A stretch of DNA of 64,000 bases from Pedobacter sp. SYP-B3415 (GCF_004138205.1 NZ_RXNQ01000011.1:1-64000), one strand, 5' to 3'; positions 34,222 to 43,665 are shown, numbered from the stretch's first letter. Program-made: numbers and translations. The notes: generated from the letters alone by a model not told the origin.

Positions 34222-34469
34222 CAATGGCATTAATGCCTGCCTGTCAGGTGGCGCAGCACGCTGCGTATTTTGAATTTCTATGCGCAGGATGCATCTCGAC
34301 TCGGGGGAAACGGCACCTGCGGTTGACAGTAGTTAACCAATCGACTAAGCCAGAAACGAAATACAGGGACAAGGTCAGCCATATCCAGGGACGCGTAGCC
34401 TTTAGGGATCAAAACAAATGCGTATCGTTAACGAATATCGAAAGCAATCCCGCTTCAATTTCATCCGGC

Positions 34470-35045
34470 TCAGTTCGCCTGGAACTCGCCGTCAGCATTG
34501 ATCGTTATTGCATCGCTGAGTAAGGGTGCAGGGAATTGTTCACCGATCTTAAAAGCCTTACGGCTGATGGTACCAGTCACCTTGTAGCCGGCGCTTTGTT
34601 TTTTGTTAACAGGATTCTGCGCCGTCCCAATGTACAGCAGATCGAGCGTTACCGGTCGGGTCAGCCCGTGCAGTGTCAGATTGCCTCTGAGCTTGTACCT
34701 GTTTTTGCCGGCCGGCTTTAGGCCTGTACTTTCGAAAGTTATCTCCGGAAACTTCTCAGCATCCAGGAAATCCGCAGATTTCAGGTGAAGATCTCGCTGC
34801 TCGACCCGGGTATCGATGGATGCTACTTTAGCCGTTAGCTTGATGCTGGCATCACTGAGATCTGTTTTAACAGTTCTGATGGTCGCATGAAAATCGTTGA
34901 ACGTTCCAGAAACATCCGAAATACCCATGTGGGTCACTGTAAAAACAAGCTGCGAATGTGCGGGGTCATTTGTCCATATTTTTTCGGTAAAGGTAAAAGC
35001 GGTCAGCGCGATGAATGCCGCTGCTGTCAAGATTAGTCTTTTCAT
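34470..35045 (-). CDS. YceI-family periplasmic protein
   Basis: Encodes 191 residues with a Sec signal peptide (about 1-20, LTAFTF) and the YceI lipocalin-like barrel: WTNDPAHSQLVFTVTHMGIS, VSGTFNDF, HLKSADFLDAEKFPEITFES, LTLHGLTRPVTLDL, and GTISRKAFKIG. Members bind polyisoprenoid or other hydrophobic compounds in the periplasm and are often induced by base or osmotic stress; the ligand here is unknown. It is 287 bp downstream of the alginate-export-type porin gene. That gap (35046-35332) holds no supported gene. Confidence 0.88.
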   Translation of the reverse strand: MKRLILTAAAFIALTAFTFTEKIWTNDPAHSQLVFTVTHMGISDVSGTFNDFHATIRTVKTDLSDASIKLTAKVASIDTRVEQRDLHLKSADFLDAEKFPEITFESTGLKPAGKNRYKLRGNLTLHGLTRPVTLDLLYIGTAQNPVNKKQSAGYKVTGTISRKAFKIGEQFPAPLLSDAITINADGEFQAN

Positions 35046-35332
35046 AATGAAGTAAGTTTTCAGAATTCCGAATATCTGTTTTCAGTGCCTGAATAAAGAT
35101 GACATTTATTGCAAAACGAGGTAGATATAAGTCGACTGAAGCTGGCGGTGGCCCGGAAGGCCGCGAAGATTGCCGATCTGTTCTTCAAATAGCCGTTTTG
35201 CCCGAACAAGTCGCCGGGCAGTCCGGCCCCATCGTCTCCTTGTCGCACCGCTATCCCGGTCTTATAAATGCATTCCTGTTTTCATGAAGCTGATCACTGA
35301 CGGCAGCAGCCCTGCCATTAGCAACAGCCAAC

Positions 35333-36703
35333 TCAAATCTTGAATGCCAGCAGCGAGGCGAGAAAAAAGCCGTCTCTTGGCTGCGAAACAATACTTTCCA
35401 GGTACGCGCCCGTACTGAAATATTGAGCACCGAAAATGTATTTGAGATGAGGACTGATGTTCCAGGTCAGCATCGTCATGTAACTGGTTCCGATATACCT
35501 TTTGTCAGACCCCGAGGAAGACAGGTTGAAGATGCCTGAAGGCCGGTAGATCCCGTCTTCCAATGATTGTCGCCAGTTATAAACTATTCCTGCACTTACG
35601 TTCACTTTCTCGGCAGGGTTCCAGGCCAGGCTCGGATGCAGGGAGATCAGGTTGGCAGGGCCTGCCTGTGGAATCACACCAAAATAGCCGCCGTTGGGAT
35701 ACAATGGGTTCATTGTGTTCAATATGCCGTCATCTTTCTTCCTGTCGCCCGATACGAGGTCGCTTCTCAGGTTCAGCGCCGGTATGCCTTTTAGTCCGCC
35801 GAAACGGTAACCGATATCCGCTGAGCCGCCCCAGGCGCGAATCTTTCCGTTGCCGAAGGAGCCAAACTGGTAACTTGTCTCCAGATTGTACCTGAATGCG
35901 CTGGCGGTATTCCAAAACCGGGCGGCGAGGGTATGCCGGCGTTCGCCTGCGGTACCATCATCAAAGACAGCGTTGGTTCGGCTGATACCGAGATAAGACA
36001 GGTCGATATGGATCTGCCGGGATGCGAACCAGGTGCTGTAAAGGCCCCATAACTTGGCCTTCCGTCCGGAGGGGTTATCAAAAATTCCGGTCTTTATACC
36101 TCCGTTGCCCATGATAAAACCGTCAGCATTGAATTTAACCGAGCTGTACGCCACTTTAGCTCCGTCAAAGTACAGACGCAGGTTTGGGCCTTCCTGCACA
36201 TCAATGAGGCGTCCGCTGCCGTATTGCAGTTCCTGCCTGCCCAGCCTTATTGTGACCCTTCTTTCTGATGATCTGTAAGGGATCACATCCACGAACAGAT
36301 TTTGCACATTCAGCTGATCTTCATCGATGGGGCGCGGTCCGGTTCTGCGGCCGTTTTCCAGAGCACTTCGCAGCTGCCCAAAAATACGTACCCGCCCACC
36401 GAGGTGCAGATCGGCGTGTAGCTGATAACGCTGCAAAACGAACAACTGGGTGCCAAAGCTTCTGCTGCCCCAATCTTCGTTCTGCGAGCGGTCGGTCTCG
36501 AAACGCGCCTCGCCGCCAAATGACAGATACGTAGGTCCGTTCTGTGAGAGCGGCAAATATTTGATGCTATGATAGAACGTTCGGGTGCTGTCTTTCAGGC
36601 CCGAATAATCTTCGTCATAACGCATCAGCCTGATGTTTTGGGCCTTCGACAGCTTTGCCGGTATCAGCAGGCAGAACAGAACTGCGATCTTCAATTTCAT
36701 CAT
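35333..36703 (-). CDS. Alginate-export-family outer-membrane porin
   Basis: Encodes 456 residues with a signal peptide (about 1-21, ending LSKA). The mature protein alternates strand and turn through its length, with motifs FGGEARFETDRSQNEDWG, LQRYQLHADLHLGGRVRIFG, IRLGRQELQYGSGRLI and WNPAEKVNVSAG, as in the alginate_exp family (18-stranded outer-membrane channels). It ends in a terminal aromatic/hydrophobic strand, SLLAFKI. Outside alginate producers these act as general porins for small or hydrophobic solutes. Its start is 12 bp after the OsmC gene, so acetyltransferase, OsmC and porin form one operon. Confidence 0.82.
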   Translation of the reverse strand: MMKLKIAVLFCLLIPAKLSKAQNIRLMRYDEDYSGLKDSTRTFYHSIKYLPLSQNGPTYLSFGGEARFETDRSQNEDWGSRSFGTQLFVLQRYQLHADLHLGGRVRIFGQLRSALENGRRTGPRPIDEDQLNVQNLFVDVIPYRSSERRVTIRLGRQELQYGSGRLIDVQEGPNLRLYFDGAKVAYSSVKFNADGFIMGNGGIKTGIFDNPSGRKAKLWGLYSTWFASRQIHIDLSYLGISRTNAVFDDGTAGERRHTLAARFWNTASAFRYNLETSYQFGSFGNGKIRAWGGSADIGYRFGGLKGIPALNLRSDLVSGDRKKDDGILNTMNPLYPNGGYFGVIPQAGPANLISLHPSLAWNPAEKVNVSAGIVYNWRQSLEDGIYRPSGIFNLSSSGSDKRYIGTSYMTMLTWNISPHLKYIFGAQYFSTGAYLESIVSQPRDGFFLASLLAFKI

Positions 36704-36715
36704 CTCATGTTTTCT

Positions 36716-37183
36716 CTAACCGGTCTTGCGGTCTGTTTCCTTTTGCGGCGATACGGTGTTAGCGATGACCGTTCGCAGTTTTGAATTGATCCGGATGGTG
36801 CCTTTCAGGATCTTCGATACCGGGCAGTTCTCTGCTACGCGGATCAGCCGCTGCTGCAGCTCCGCGTCGGAAACCTCCGGAACGAAGATTCGCCTTTCAA
36901 TATGTGCAACCAAACCTTCGTTCCCGATCACCTGGTGGATGTTTGCTTCCACTTCAATTTTCGGGATGTTCAGTCCCTTAAGATCAGCATACATCCTGAG
37001 CGACGCCAGCGTACAGGCCACCAGCGATGACAGCAGCAACGTAAAAGGGTCCGGTCCAAGGTCCCCGCCGCCCATATTTTCGGGCTCATCGGTGAGCAGA
37101 ACGCCGTTTCGCCAGTGGACAGAGGTCAGGAACTTTTCGGTACCTATGACGCCTCGAACGGGGTTTTTAAGTATGTATTTCAT
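36716..37183 (-). CDS. OsmC/Ohr-family protein
   Basis: Encodes 155 residues: TDEPENMGGGDLGPDPFTLL followed by the peroxidatic Cys in SLVACTLASLRMYADLKG, and the second Cys in VAENCPVSKILKG. OsmC proteins are dimeric thiol peroxidases reducing organic hydroperoxides. The ATG overlaps the TGA of the upstream acetyltransferase (ATGA). Organic peroxide detoxification fits with the electrophile-stress genes further right. Confidence 0.9.
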   Translation of the reverse strand: MKYILKNPVRGVIGTEKFLTSVHWRNGVLLTDEPENMGGGDLGPDPFTLLLSSLVACTLASLRMYADLKGLNIPKIEVEANIHQVIGNEGLVAHIERRIFVPEVSDAELQQRLIRVAENCPVSKILKGTIRINSKLRTVIANTVSPQKETDRKTG

Positions 37184-37482
37184 CGATGCCAGTCCTTATT
37201 CCATACATCTTCATATTGGGCAGGATGCCGGCGGAACTGCGCATTCACATAGGGGCAAAGCGGGATGATCGTTAGACTTTGTTCCCTGGCATAACGTACC
37301 AGTTCTTCCAGCAGCAGTTTTGCGAAACCGCGGCCTTCGAATTCCGGATTCACCTCGGTATGAAATACCGCCAGCCTGCCGCCGGTAATCGCCAGGTCCA
37401 TCTTTCCGGCCTGTACGCCGTCAGAAATGAGCTGGACTTCTCCGTGTATGTGATCCCTAAAAACAACTTTCGTATTTTCCAT
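37180..37482 (-). CDS. Small GNAT-type N-acetyltransferase (YidJ/acetyltransf_CG-like)
   Basis: Encodes 100 residues, a minimal acetyltransferase fold: LAVFHTEVNPEFEGRGFAKL matches the acetyl-CoA pyrophosphate-binding R/Q-x-x-G-x-G/A pattern, followed by LLEELVRYAREQSLTIIPLC. Members acetylate amines or act in stress responses; no substrate is known. First gene of an operon with OsmC and the alginate-type porin. Confidence 0.85.
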   Translation of the reverse strand: MENTKVVFRDHIHGEVQLISDGVQAGKMDLAITGGRLAVFHTEVNPEFEGRGFAKLLLEELVRYAREQSLTIIPLCPYVNAQFRRHPAQYEDVWNKDWHR

Positions 37483-37841
37483 ATGATGACTGATCTGTTT
37501 TAGCTTGCTGTACCTGGATGCTCCATGCAGCAGCAGGTATACAGCGCCGCGGAATCATTTGTCTCCGGCAGCATTCGTATATACACGGCTGAATGGTCAC
37601 TCGGTCGTGCCTGCCGGCGGATGCTGACGTCCCCCGGTTCGCATATCCAGGTCTATTAGTATTGATCGTTTCACCAACTGCCCGACGAACAGACAGGAAG
37701 TCAGCGGCGGCCTCGCATGAAGGTCGCCTCACAACCGGCAGACAAAAGTCAGTAACTGTGGCGAACCGGAAAGATGACAATTGTTCAAAAAAATAGTAGA
37801 CAAAAATCTACCGCTTTCAATGAAGCGTGACGAAGGAGGAG
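37483..37841. other. Intergenic stretch without a supported gene
   Basis: Separates the acetyltransferase and Crp-like genes, both on the minus strand. ORFs at 37457-37780 and 37593-37796 overlap on opposite strands and have no family features. Confidence 0.4.
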
Positions 37842-38426
37842 TTATTTCAGATCAATCTGCCGCTTGATGCGACTCAGCGTGTCTTTGTTGATACCCAGAT
37901 AAGATGCGATCACATGCTGGGGAAAACGTTGAGCGAATTCAGGATAACATGCCAGCAGATCGGCGTAACGTTTGTTGGCGGGGTCACTTATGGCGGAGGT
38001 CACGCGGCGGTTATTGGCCATTTCGTTTCGCTCGTCGAGTTTAAATTTCATCTCAACGAACGCCGGAACATTTTTCTGCAGCGCAAGGCTGCCTTCTAAA
38101 GTGAGGCAAAGCAGTTCGCAATGCTCAAGAGCGTCGATGTTATACCGGCTGGGGGTCTGGTTTATGAAACTTTCACGGTCGCCCATCCACCAGTTCTCGA
38201 TGCCCAGCCTGACGATATGTTCCATCTCTTTGTCATCGACGGTATACATCCGCATCGCGCCTTTTACAATGAAACCGTAGTTATGGCAAATTTCTCCGGC
38301 CTGCAGCAGATATTGTTTTTTTCTCAACCGGTATGGTCTGAAGTGCTGCCTGATCAAAGCCCTTTCATCGCTTGTAAGTGGCTTAGCGGTAAACTTTTTC
38401 AGATAATCAAAATAAGCATCATGCAT
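37842..38426 (-). CDS. Crp/Fnr-family transcriptional regulator
   Basis: Encodes 194 residues: cNMP-like beta-roll (about 20-115, LLQAGEICHNYGFIVKGAMR), then a C-terminal helix-turn-helix (PQHVIASYLGINKDTLSRIK). Close in length and motif to the regulator at 42821. It is divergent from the pirin operon with more than 500 bp between, where two AATwTAAGTATA repeats lie just before its own start. It probably regulates the pirin-LLM-pirin-VOC operon or the OsmC operon; the signal is unknown. Confidence 0.88.
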   Translation of the reverse strand: MHDAYFDYLKKFTAKPLTSDERALIRQHFRPYRLRKKQYLLQAGEICHNYGFIVKGAMRMYTVDDKEMEHIVRLGIENWWMGDRESFINQTPSRYNIDALEHCELLCLTLEGSLALQKNVPAFVEMKFKLDERNEMANNRRVTSAISDPANKRYADLLACYPEFAQRFPQHVIASYLGINKDTLSRIKRQIDLK

Positions 38427-38957
38427 AGACGCACTCCGGTATGTTTTAGAATTTAAGTATAGAGATCTTTCTGTAAATATAAGTATAAATGCGTCGTATC
38501 ATCAATTCGGGCCGGATATAGGAAACAGTATGCCTGAAAATCAACGTATTGGCAAATCGCGCCCGAAGCCACGTCAGCGACATTTTGGATGTTTGTAGAT
38601 AAATGTCGATGATATTAATAAACATAGATCATCTTGTTAATATGACCGATTTTACAAAATTTGTCGCGCCGGCGTCACCGTGCCATGATGAAAGGGGGAT
38701 GAAAGGCCGCTGCTGAATTATGCCCTGATGTACAGGGACCAACCTCTGGTCTGATCCCTGTGGCGCGGACGTCTACCGGCTATATTCGGTGATGTAGGTG
38801 TTTCAGATCTTTCAAGGCAATTTTAATTTGTTTATTTAGGATACAACAGGAGAACCATGTCAGACATTCAAAAAACACGCCCGATGCTATGCCGCATCAA
38901 CAGCGGGCTCACCAGCCAATCTGTTTTACCGGCAAACATGATTACCAAACTTCGATT
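38427..38957. other. Divergent intergenic stretch before the pirin operon
   Basis: No supported gene. It contains the direct repeats at 38450-38487 and, at 38846-38857, an AGGAG followed by ATG (38857) that starts a 38-codon frame. That frame (SDIQKTRPMLCR) is not in frame with the pirin gene and stops at about 38971. Confidence 0.4.
38450..38487. repeat. Direct repeats upstream of the Crp-like gene
   Basis: AATTTAAGTATA (38450-38461) and AATATAAGTATA (38476-38487) differ at one base and lie 26 bp apart, 24 bp before the regulator's start. A possible binding site for the regulator or part of its promoter. Confidence 0.4.
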
Positions 38958-39872
38958 ATGCTTGATATCGTAATTTCATCACGTCAGGCCGAGATCATTC
39001 CCGGCTTTGCCGTTAAACGGCTGTTGCCGTACCAGCTGAGACGTATGGTCGGACCTTTTATTTTTCTTGACCACGGCGGGCCAATCAGCATGCCGGTCGC
39101 TATGCATAGTAACCTCGATGTGCTGCCGCATCCACATATCGGACTGTCCACGGTCAGTTACCTCTTCAGCGGAGAGATCATGCACCGGGATTCCCTGGGT
39201 GTTGAGCAGGCCATTAAACCCGGCGAAGTAAACTGGATGAACGCTGGGAGAGGCATAGCGCACAGTGAACGTTTCGAGGACCCGGCGATCAGGGCGGGCG
39301 GAAGTCTTGAAATGATCCAGACCTGGGTCGCATTACCTGAACAGGATGAGGAAGGGGAGCCTACATTCACAAACTACAAGCCGGAACAACTACCTGTGTT
39401 TACAGACACGGGGATCTGGATGCGCCTGATTGCCGGCGAAGCGTTCGGACTAAAAAGCGCGGTGAAGACCACATCACCGCTTTTCTATCTGCACGTTGAA
39501 CTGGAAAAGGGCGCCCGCTTCAGCATTCCCCCGGGGCACAGCGAAAGGGGTGTTTATATTGTACATGGTAATTTAGCGGTTAATGGAGTGACCTATCCGG
39601 AAGGTCAAATGCTGGTATTCAGCAAGGGTGTAGATCCTGTTATTGTTGCCGAAACGACTGCTACTTTAATGATGCTGGGCGGCGAACACCTCGGCGACCG
39701 CTATATCTGGTGGAATTTCGTTTCGAGCCGGAAGGAAAGGATCGAACAGGCCAAGGAGGACTGGAAGCAGGGACGGATACTTTTGCCCCCTACAGATAAC
39801 GCGGATTACATTCCCTTGCCGGTAACTACATCAAAACCAGCAGGCGGGCCGCCCCCTAATACCCTGTCATGA
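38958..39872 (+). CDS. Pirin-family protein 1
   Basis: From ATG 38958 the product is 304 residues, beginning LDIVISSRQAEI as usual for pirins; an in-frame ATG at 38889 would add 23 residues. The bicupin N-domain has RRMVGPFIFLDHGGP, the metal ligands in LPHPHIGLSTVSYL and EVNWMNAGRGIAHSER. The C-domain has HSERGVYIVHGNL. Pirins bind Fe(II); some are quercetin 2,3-dioxygenases, others redox sensors. First gene of an operon with an LLM oxidoreductase, a second pirin and a VOC enzyme. An AGGAG-ATG 100 bp upstream is out of frame. Confidence 0.85.
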   Translation: MLDIVISSRQAEIIPGFAVKRLLPYQLRRMVGPFIFLDHGGPISMPVAMHSNLDVLPHPHIGLSTVSYLFSGEIMHRDSLGVEQAIKPGEVNWMNAGRGIAHSERFEDPAIRAGGSLEMIQTWVALPEQDEEGEPTFTNYKPEQLPVFTDTGIWMRLIAGEAFGLKSAVKTTSPLFYLHVELEKGARFSIPPGHSERGVYIVHGNLAVNGVTYPEGQMLVFSKGVDPVIVAETTATLMMLGGEHLGDRYIWWNFVSSRKERIEQAKEDWKQGRILLPPTDNADYIPLPVTTSKPAGGPPPNTLS

Positions 39873-39943
39873 GAGCGCTGGGGTCGCACCTGCCGGGCTG
39901 ACAGGTCATCCGATTAAATATTAACAAACAACAACAAAATTAC

Positions 39944-40969
39944 ATGGAAATAGGAATAGACAGTTTCGCCTCGGCGATGTACGGTGACGATGAATTGAAC
40001 AGTATTGATGCGATGGAGCAGCTGATTGAAAGGATCGTAGCCGCTGATAAGGCCGGACTTGATGTGTTCGGCATCGGCGAACATCACAAAAAAGAATTTC
40101 TGGACTCGGTGCCCGCCGTGATCCTGGCAGCTGCAGCGGCGCGGACCAAAAACATCCGGCTTATGAGCGCGGTAACGGTCCTGAGCACATCCGATCCTGT
40201 GCGTGTATTTCAGCAGTTTGCGACGCTTGATATTATTTCGAAGGGACGTGCAGAGATTATCGCCGGCCGCGGTTCTGCTACAGAAGCGTTCCCACTGTTC
40301 GGTTACGATCTGAATGATTATGACGCGCTGTTCAAAGAAAAATTAAAGTTGCTGATCCAGATCAGGGATGAGGAGTTCGTCACCTGGTCGGGCAAATTCC
40401 GACCGGCATTACATAACCAGCCGGTCTATCCGCGCCCGGTGCAAAAGAAATTACCTGTCTGGGTGGGCGTAGGCGGGACAGCTCAATCATTTGTTCGGGC
40501 TGGCATGCTTGGGCTACCGCTGATGGTGGCCGTAATCGGCGGCGAGACGGAACGGTTCAGGCCGCTGGTCGATCTTTACAGGAGGTCGGGCGCGGAAGCC
40601 GGTTTCAAACCCGAAGAGCTGAAAGTCGGACTTCATTCTCCGGGATATGTAGGGGACACCGACGAGTCGGCCATAGCAGATTATTATCCGGGTTATATCA
40701 AGTCATGGAATAAAGTAGGTCGCGAACGCGGCTGGCCGCCAATTACCAAGGCGCAATTTGATGCGGGCGTAGCACCGCAGGGCGTCCTGGTGGTGGGTGG
40801 CCCGGAGACTGTTGCCAAAAAGCTTAAAAGACATAGCGAAGCGCTGGGCGGAATAGACCTGTTTACTTTCCAGATGGATATCGCCGGCCTTAGTCACGAG
40901 CAGTTGCTGAAGTCCATCGGTCTTATCGGCAGTGAGGTCATCCCCCGGCTCAGGGAACAGGCAGGGTAG
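39944..40969 (+). CDS. LLM-class flavin-dependent oxidoreductase (luciferase-like)
   Basis: Encodes 341 residues, a single TIM-barrel of the luciferase-like monooxygenase family: DVFGIGEHHKKEFLDSVPAV, AARTKNIRLMSAVTVLSTSD, RAEIIAGRGSATEAFPLFGY, PVWVGVGGTAQSFVRAGMLG, and LKVGLHSPGYVGDT. It uses reduced FMN or F420, here presumably FMN supplied by a separate reductase, to oxidise an organic substrate. It follows the first pirin by 71 bp and precedes the second pirin by 55 bp. Confidence 0.9.
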   Translation: MEIGIDSFASAMYGDDELNSIDAMEQLIERIVAADKAGLDVFGIGEHHKKEFLDSVPAVILAAAAARTKNIRLMSAVTVLSTSDPVRVFQQFATLDIISKGRAEIIAGRGSATEAFPLFGYDLNDYDALFKEKLKLLIQIRDEEFVTWSGKFRPALHNQPVYPRPVQKKLPVWVGVGGTAQSFVRAGMLGLPLMVAVIGGETERFRPLVDLYRRSGAEAGFKPEELKVGLHSPGYVGDTDESAIADYYPGYIKSWNKVGRERGWPPITKAQFDAGVAPQGVLVVGGPETVAKKLKRHSEALGGIDLFTFQMDIAGLSHEQLLKSIGLIGSEVIPRLREQAG

Positions 40970-41024
40970 AACATCGTTGCCTCATTGCCTGCGGCATGTA
41001 TAAAAATAACTATCACGAATTTTT

Positions 41025-41915
41025 ATGATGAAAAAGAAAAGCAGTTTCTCAACCCAGGGTCAGAGGGGCGATATCGGCGACCTGGAGATATACCGCATGC
41101 TTCCTAACCGGTATGCGGATGCAGTAGGGCCTTTTGTGTTTCTGGATCATATCGTACCGACAATCAGGACCACTATTAATAAAGGAGGTACCGGCGCACA
41201 TCCGCACCGCGGTATTGCCACTTTGACTTACATTCTAGACGGAGAGGACGAACACTTTGACAGTGCCGGAAATTACGCCCTCGTACATTCGGGAGGCGTA
41301 CAATGGATGAATGCAGGCAACGGTATCATTCATGATGAGACCCTGAACTACGATTCGCTAACGGATTCCAGACTTGTACATGCTTTACAGTTCTGGATCA
41401 ATCTGCCTTCAGTCATCAAAGCGGGAAAACCGGCATATTTAGCCGTTGAAGGCGATGCGGTACCACGCAAAGAACTTCCGGACAGGAAAGGCTGGATCAA
41501 GGTTATCGCTGGTGAATTTGAAGAACTGCGCTCGGCGATCCCTGATTATTCAGAACAGTTCCTTTACCATATCCATCTGGAGGCGGATGCCGTCTTTGAG
41601 ATCGTCTTTGAGAGCGAAACGGAAGTAGCTGTATACTTGCCCGAGTTACCGGGCGTCATTAATGATGAAAAATTTAATGCCGGCGACTTTATCGAATTCG
41701 ACAGAAAGGCGGGGATCATGGAACTGCATAATAACAACCAGAAAGCCTGCGACGTTATCGTGTTTGGCGGCGCCCCTTATCGGGAGCCGATCTTTGCAGA
41801 GGGGCCTTTCGTGATGAACTCCAAAGTCGACACAGCCATTGCATACCGGGATTTTTACAACGGAGATTACGGCACAATCGATTATGAAAAACAACGGGCG
41901 GCTGCCCGCGGATAA
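41025..41915 (+). CDS. Pirin-family protein 2
   Basis: Encodes 296 residues. Pirin N-domain with AVGPFVFLDHIVP, HPHRGIATLTYILDGEDEHF and QWMNAGNGIIHDETLN supplies His/Glu metal ligands; the C-domain is a second beta barrel with DVIVFGGAPYREPIFAEGPF. It is clearly divergent from pirin 1 (different LDHxxP context and termini), so this is not a recent tandem duplication. It sits 17 bp before the VOC enzyme. Two different pirins in one operon suggest distinct aromatic or quinone substrates, or one acting as a sensor. Confidence 0.85.
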   Translation: MMKKKSSFSTQGQRGDIGDLEIYRMLPNRYADAVGPFVFLDHIVPTIRTTINKGGTGAHPHRGIATLTYILDGEDEHFDSAGNYALVHSGGVQWMNAGNGIIHDETLNYDSLTDSRLVHALQFWINLPSVIKAGKPAYLAVEGDAVPRKELPDRKGWIKVIAGEFEELRSAIPDYSEQFLYHIHLEADAVFEIVFESETEVAVYLPELPGVINDEKFNAGDFIEFDRKAGIMELHNNNQKACDVIVFGGAPYREPIFAEGPFVMNSKVDTAIAYRDFYNGDYGTIDYEKQRAAARG

Positions 41916-41932
41916 CCGGAACGCGAGGAATC

Positions 41933-42427
41933 ATGGATAAACGCGATTATGCAATACCGGCACAGACCCGCATTGGGCATGTGCATTTGAAGGTGAGTGA
42001 TCTTGAGCGGGCACTCGTATTTTACAGGGATCTGCTGGGTTTCGACGTGGTGGCTACGTACGGCGATCAGGCCGCGTTCCTTTCAGCAGGCGGTTACCAC
42101 CATCATATCGGACTAAACACCTGGCATAGCCGCGGTAGCGGTAAAGCGCCGATAAACGCGCCGGGTCTGTACCATACAGCGATCTTATATCCGGAAAGGA
42201 AAGACCTGGCCGCTATTTTAAAAAGGCTGATCGATGAGGGCCAACCCATTACAGGCGCCTCAGATCATGGCGTGTCTGAAGCTATATATCTGGATGACCC
42301 TGACGGCAACGGGGTTGAGCTTTATTGGGACCGGCCGCGTGCACAATGGCCGGTAGGCCCCGATGGCAACATAATAATGTACAATAAACGATTGGATATC
42401 GAAGACTTACTTGGGCTTGCCCGCTGA
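41933..42427 (+). CDS. VOC-family (glyoxalase/extradiol dioxygenase-like) protein
   Basis: Encodes 164 residues, one pair of beta-alpha-beta-beta-beta modules: IGHVHLKVSDLERALVFYRD with the first metal His, GLYHTAILYPERKDLAAIL with the second, and AIYLDDPDGNGVELYWDRPR with the metal Glu. The start HVHLKV and the tail PVGPDGNIIMYN are like CatE-type catechol-2,3-dioxygenases. The product probably handles catechols or glutathione-like adducts. It is the last gene of the pirin operon; the operon as a whole looks like degradation or detoxification of aromatic electrophiles. Confidence 0.88.
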   Translation: MDKRDYAIPAQTRIGHVHLKVSDLERALVFYRDLLGFDVVATYGDQAAFLSAGGYHHHIGLNTWHSRGSGKAPINAPGLYHTAILYPERKDLAAILKRLIDEGQPITGASDHGVSEAIYLDDPDGNGVELYWDRPRAQWPVGPDGNIIMYNKRLDIEDLLGLAR

Positions 42428-42820
42428 AGCAATCCGCGTACTCATTCATGTAAGTACGACAGTAAGATCCTGACTGATCAAAGTCTTTTTGCCGGAATAC
42501 ACAGGATGACGCCGAGTACCGGCCCGTTATGCGCCGGCCGGCCTGTTGTGCGGATATGAGATCAGCTCTTTCAGACTAATACAGTGAACCGGCCAGGAGC
42601 CTTATGCCTTGCAGAAATTGGCAGCAGATGGCCTTGTTTGTCTGTGGCGAACGCCGGACTGAGCGGTATCGCCATCGTGGCTGCAGTGTCGGGTTCGCGG
42701 CTGCGGTTGTCCTGGAAAGAGCTTGACAGATCAGCTGCGATAGGGGGAGATCGCCCTGAGGCATCAGCTGTTTAACTATATTATTATTCGTAAATTGGCA
42801 CGAGATAGGGGTTGTTAATA
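42428..42820. other. Intergenic stretch without a supported gene
   Basis: Overlapping ORFs on both strands (42576-42775) have no family features. The last 60 bp before the next gene are AT-rich and probably hold its promoter, though no clear TAnnTTTG can be named. Confidence 0.4.
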
Positions 42821-43402
42821 ATGTATCAGAAATTGATCAATTACATAAAAGATTACTCAGGTTCAGAGATAAATGCATTGGAAACAGAATTAATAAAAAA
42901 TGCTTTTGAACCTAAAAAACTGCGTAAAAGACAATTTTTTTTGAGAGCGGGCGATATATCAAAGCATACGGCTTTCATTACAAAAGGCGCTATGCGTCAA
43001 TATTGCATAGACGATAAAGGCAACGAAAAGGTTGTACAGCTTTTTATTGAAAATTACTGGGCAGACGACCGCGGCAGCATGATCGCCATGGAACCGTCAA
43101 TCTACAATATTGAAGCTTGGGAAAGCACAGATGTCCTGATCATTACGCCAAGAGGTATACTGGAACTCGCCGATGAGGTTCCGGCTATCGGGCGGATGCT
43201 TCGTGTAATGGACGACAGACATGCTGTCGCTTTAAACAAAAGGATAAATTCAATGATCTGCGGTACGGCCGAAGCCCGCTATCAGGAATTTGCCGCTAAA
43301 CATCCGCAATTTATACAGCGTTTTCCTCAGCACCACATTGCTTCCTATCTGGGAATTACAAAGGAAACGCTGAGCAGGGTGAAAAGGCAGGCCGTAAGGT
43401 GA
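42821..43402 (+). CDS. Crp/Fnr-family transcriptional regulator
   Basis: Encodes 193 residues from ATG 42821; an in-frame TTG at 42812 is less likely. cNMP-like beta-roll (FFLRAGDISKHTAFITKGAM) followed by a helix-turn-helix (PQHHIASYLGITKETLSRVK). It resembles the regulator at 37842 throughout, including the KHPQF.QRFPQH linker, so the two are probably paralogues bracketing the pirin operon. The ligand is unknown. The next gene is convergent on the minus strand. Confidence 0.88.
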   Translation: MYQKLINYIKDYSGSEINALETELIKNAFEPKKLRKRQFFLRAGDISKHTAFITKGAMRQYCIDDKGNEKVVQLFIENYWADDRGSMIAMEPSIYNIEAWESTDVLIITPRGILELADEVPAIGRMLRVMDDRHAVALNKRINSMICGTAEARYQEFAAKHPQFIQRFPQHHIASYLGITKETLSRVKRQAVR

Positions 43403-43665
43403 TTTTTGTGCTGCAGGTTTTCAATTTGAAATGCAATGTGTCATGTTCAGCAGGTATGGTTCTGGTCGCTGAACGACTGTCTTCCTGATGTGATCTACAT
43501 TGTTGCATCATCGATTCCTGATTGTTCACGGTCACTCTGTCTACTTTGCCGTTGGCATAGAATCAAACATTGAAACAGTGCCAGTTCTAACTGACACTGT
43601 CTGATACAAAGCTGACAAGGAGAGAGCTTGTTAATTGTCAGGGTGTGATCCCGGGATGACAGGTG

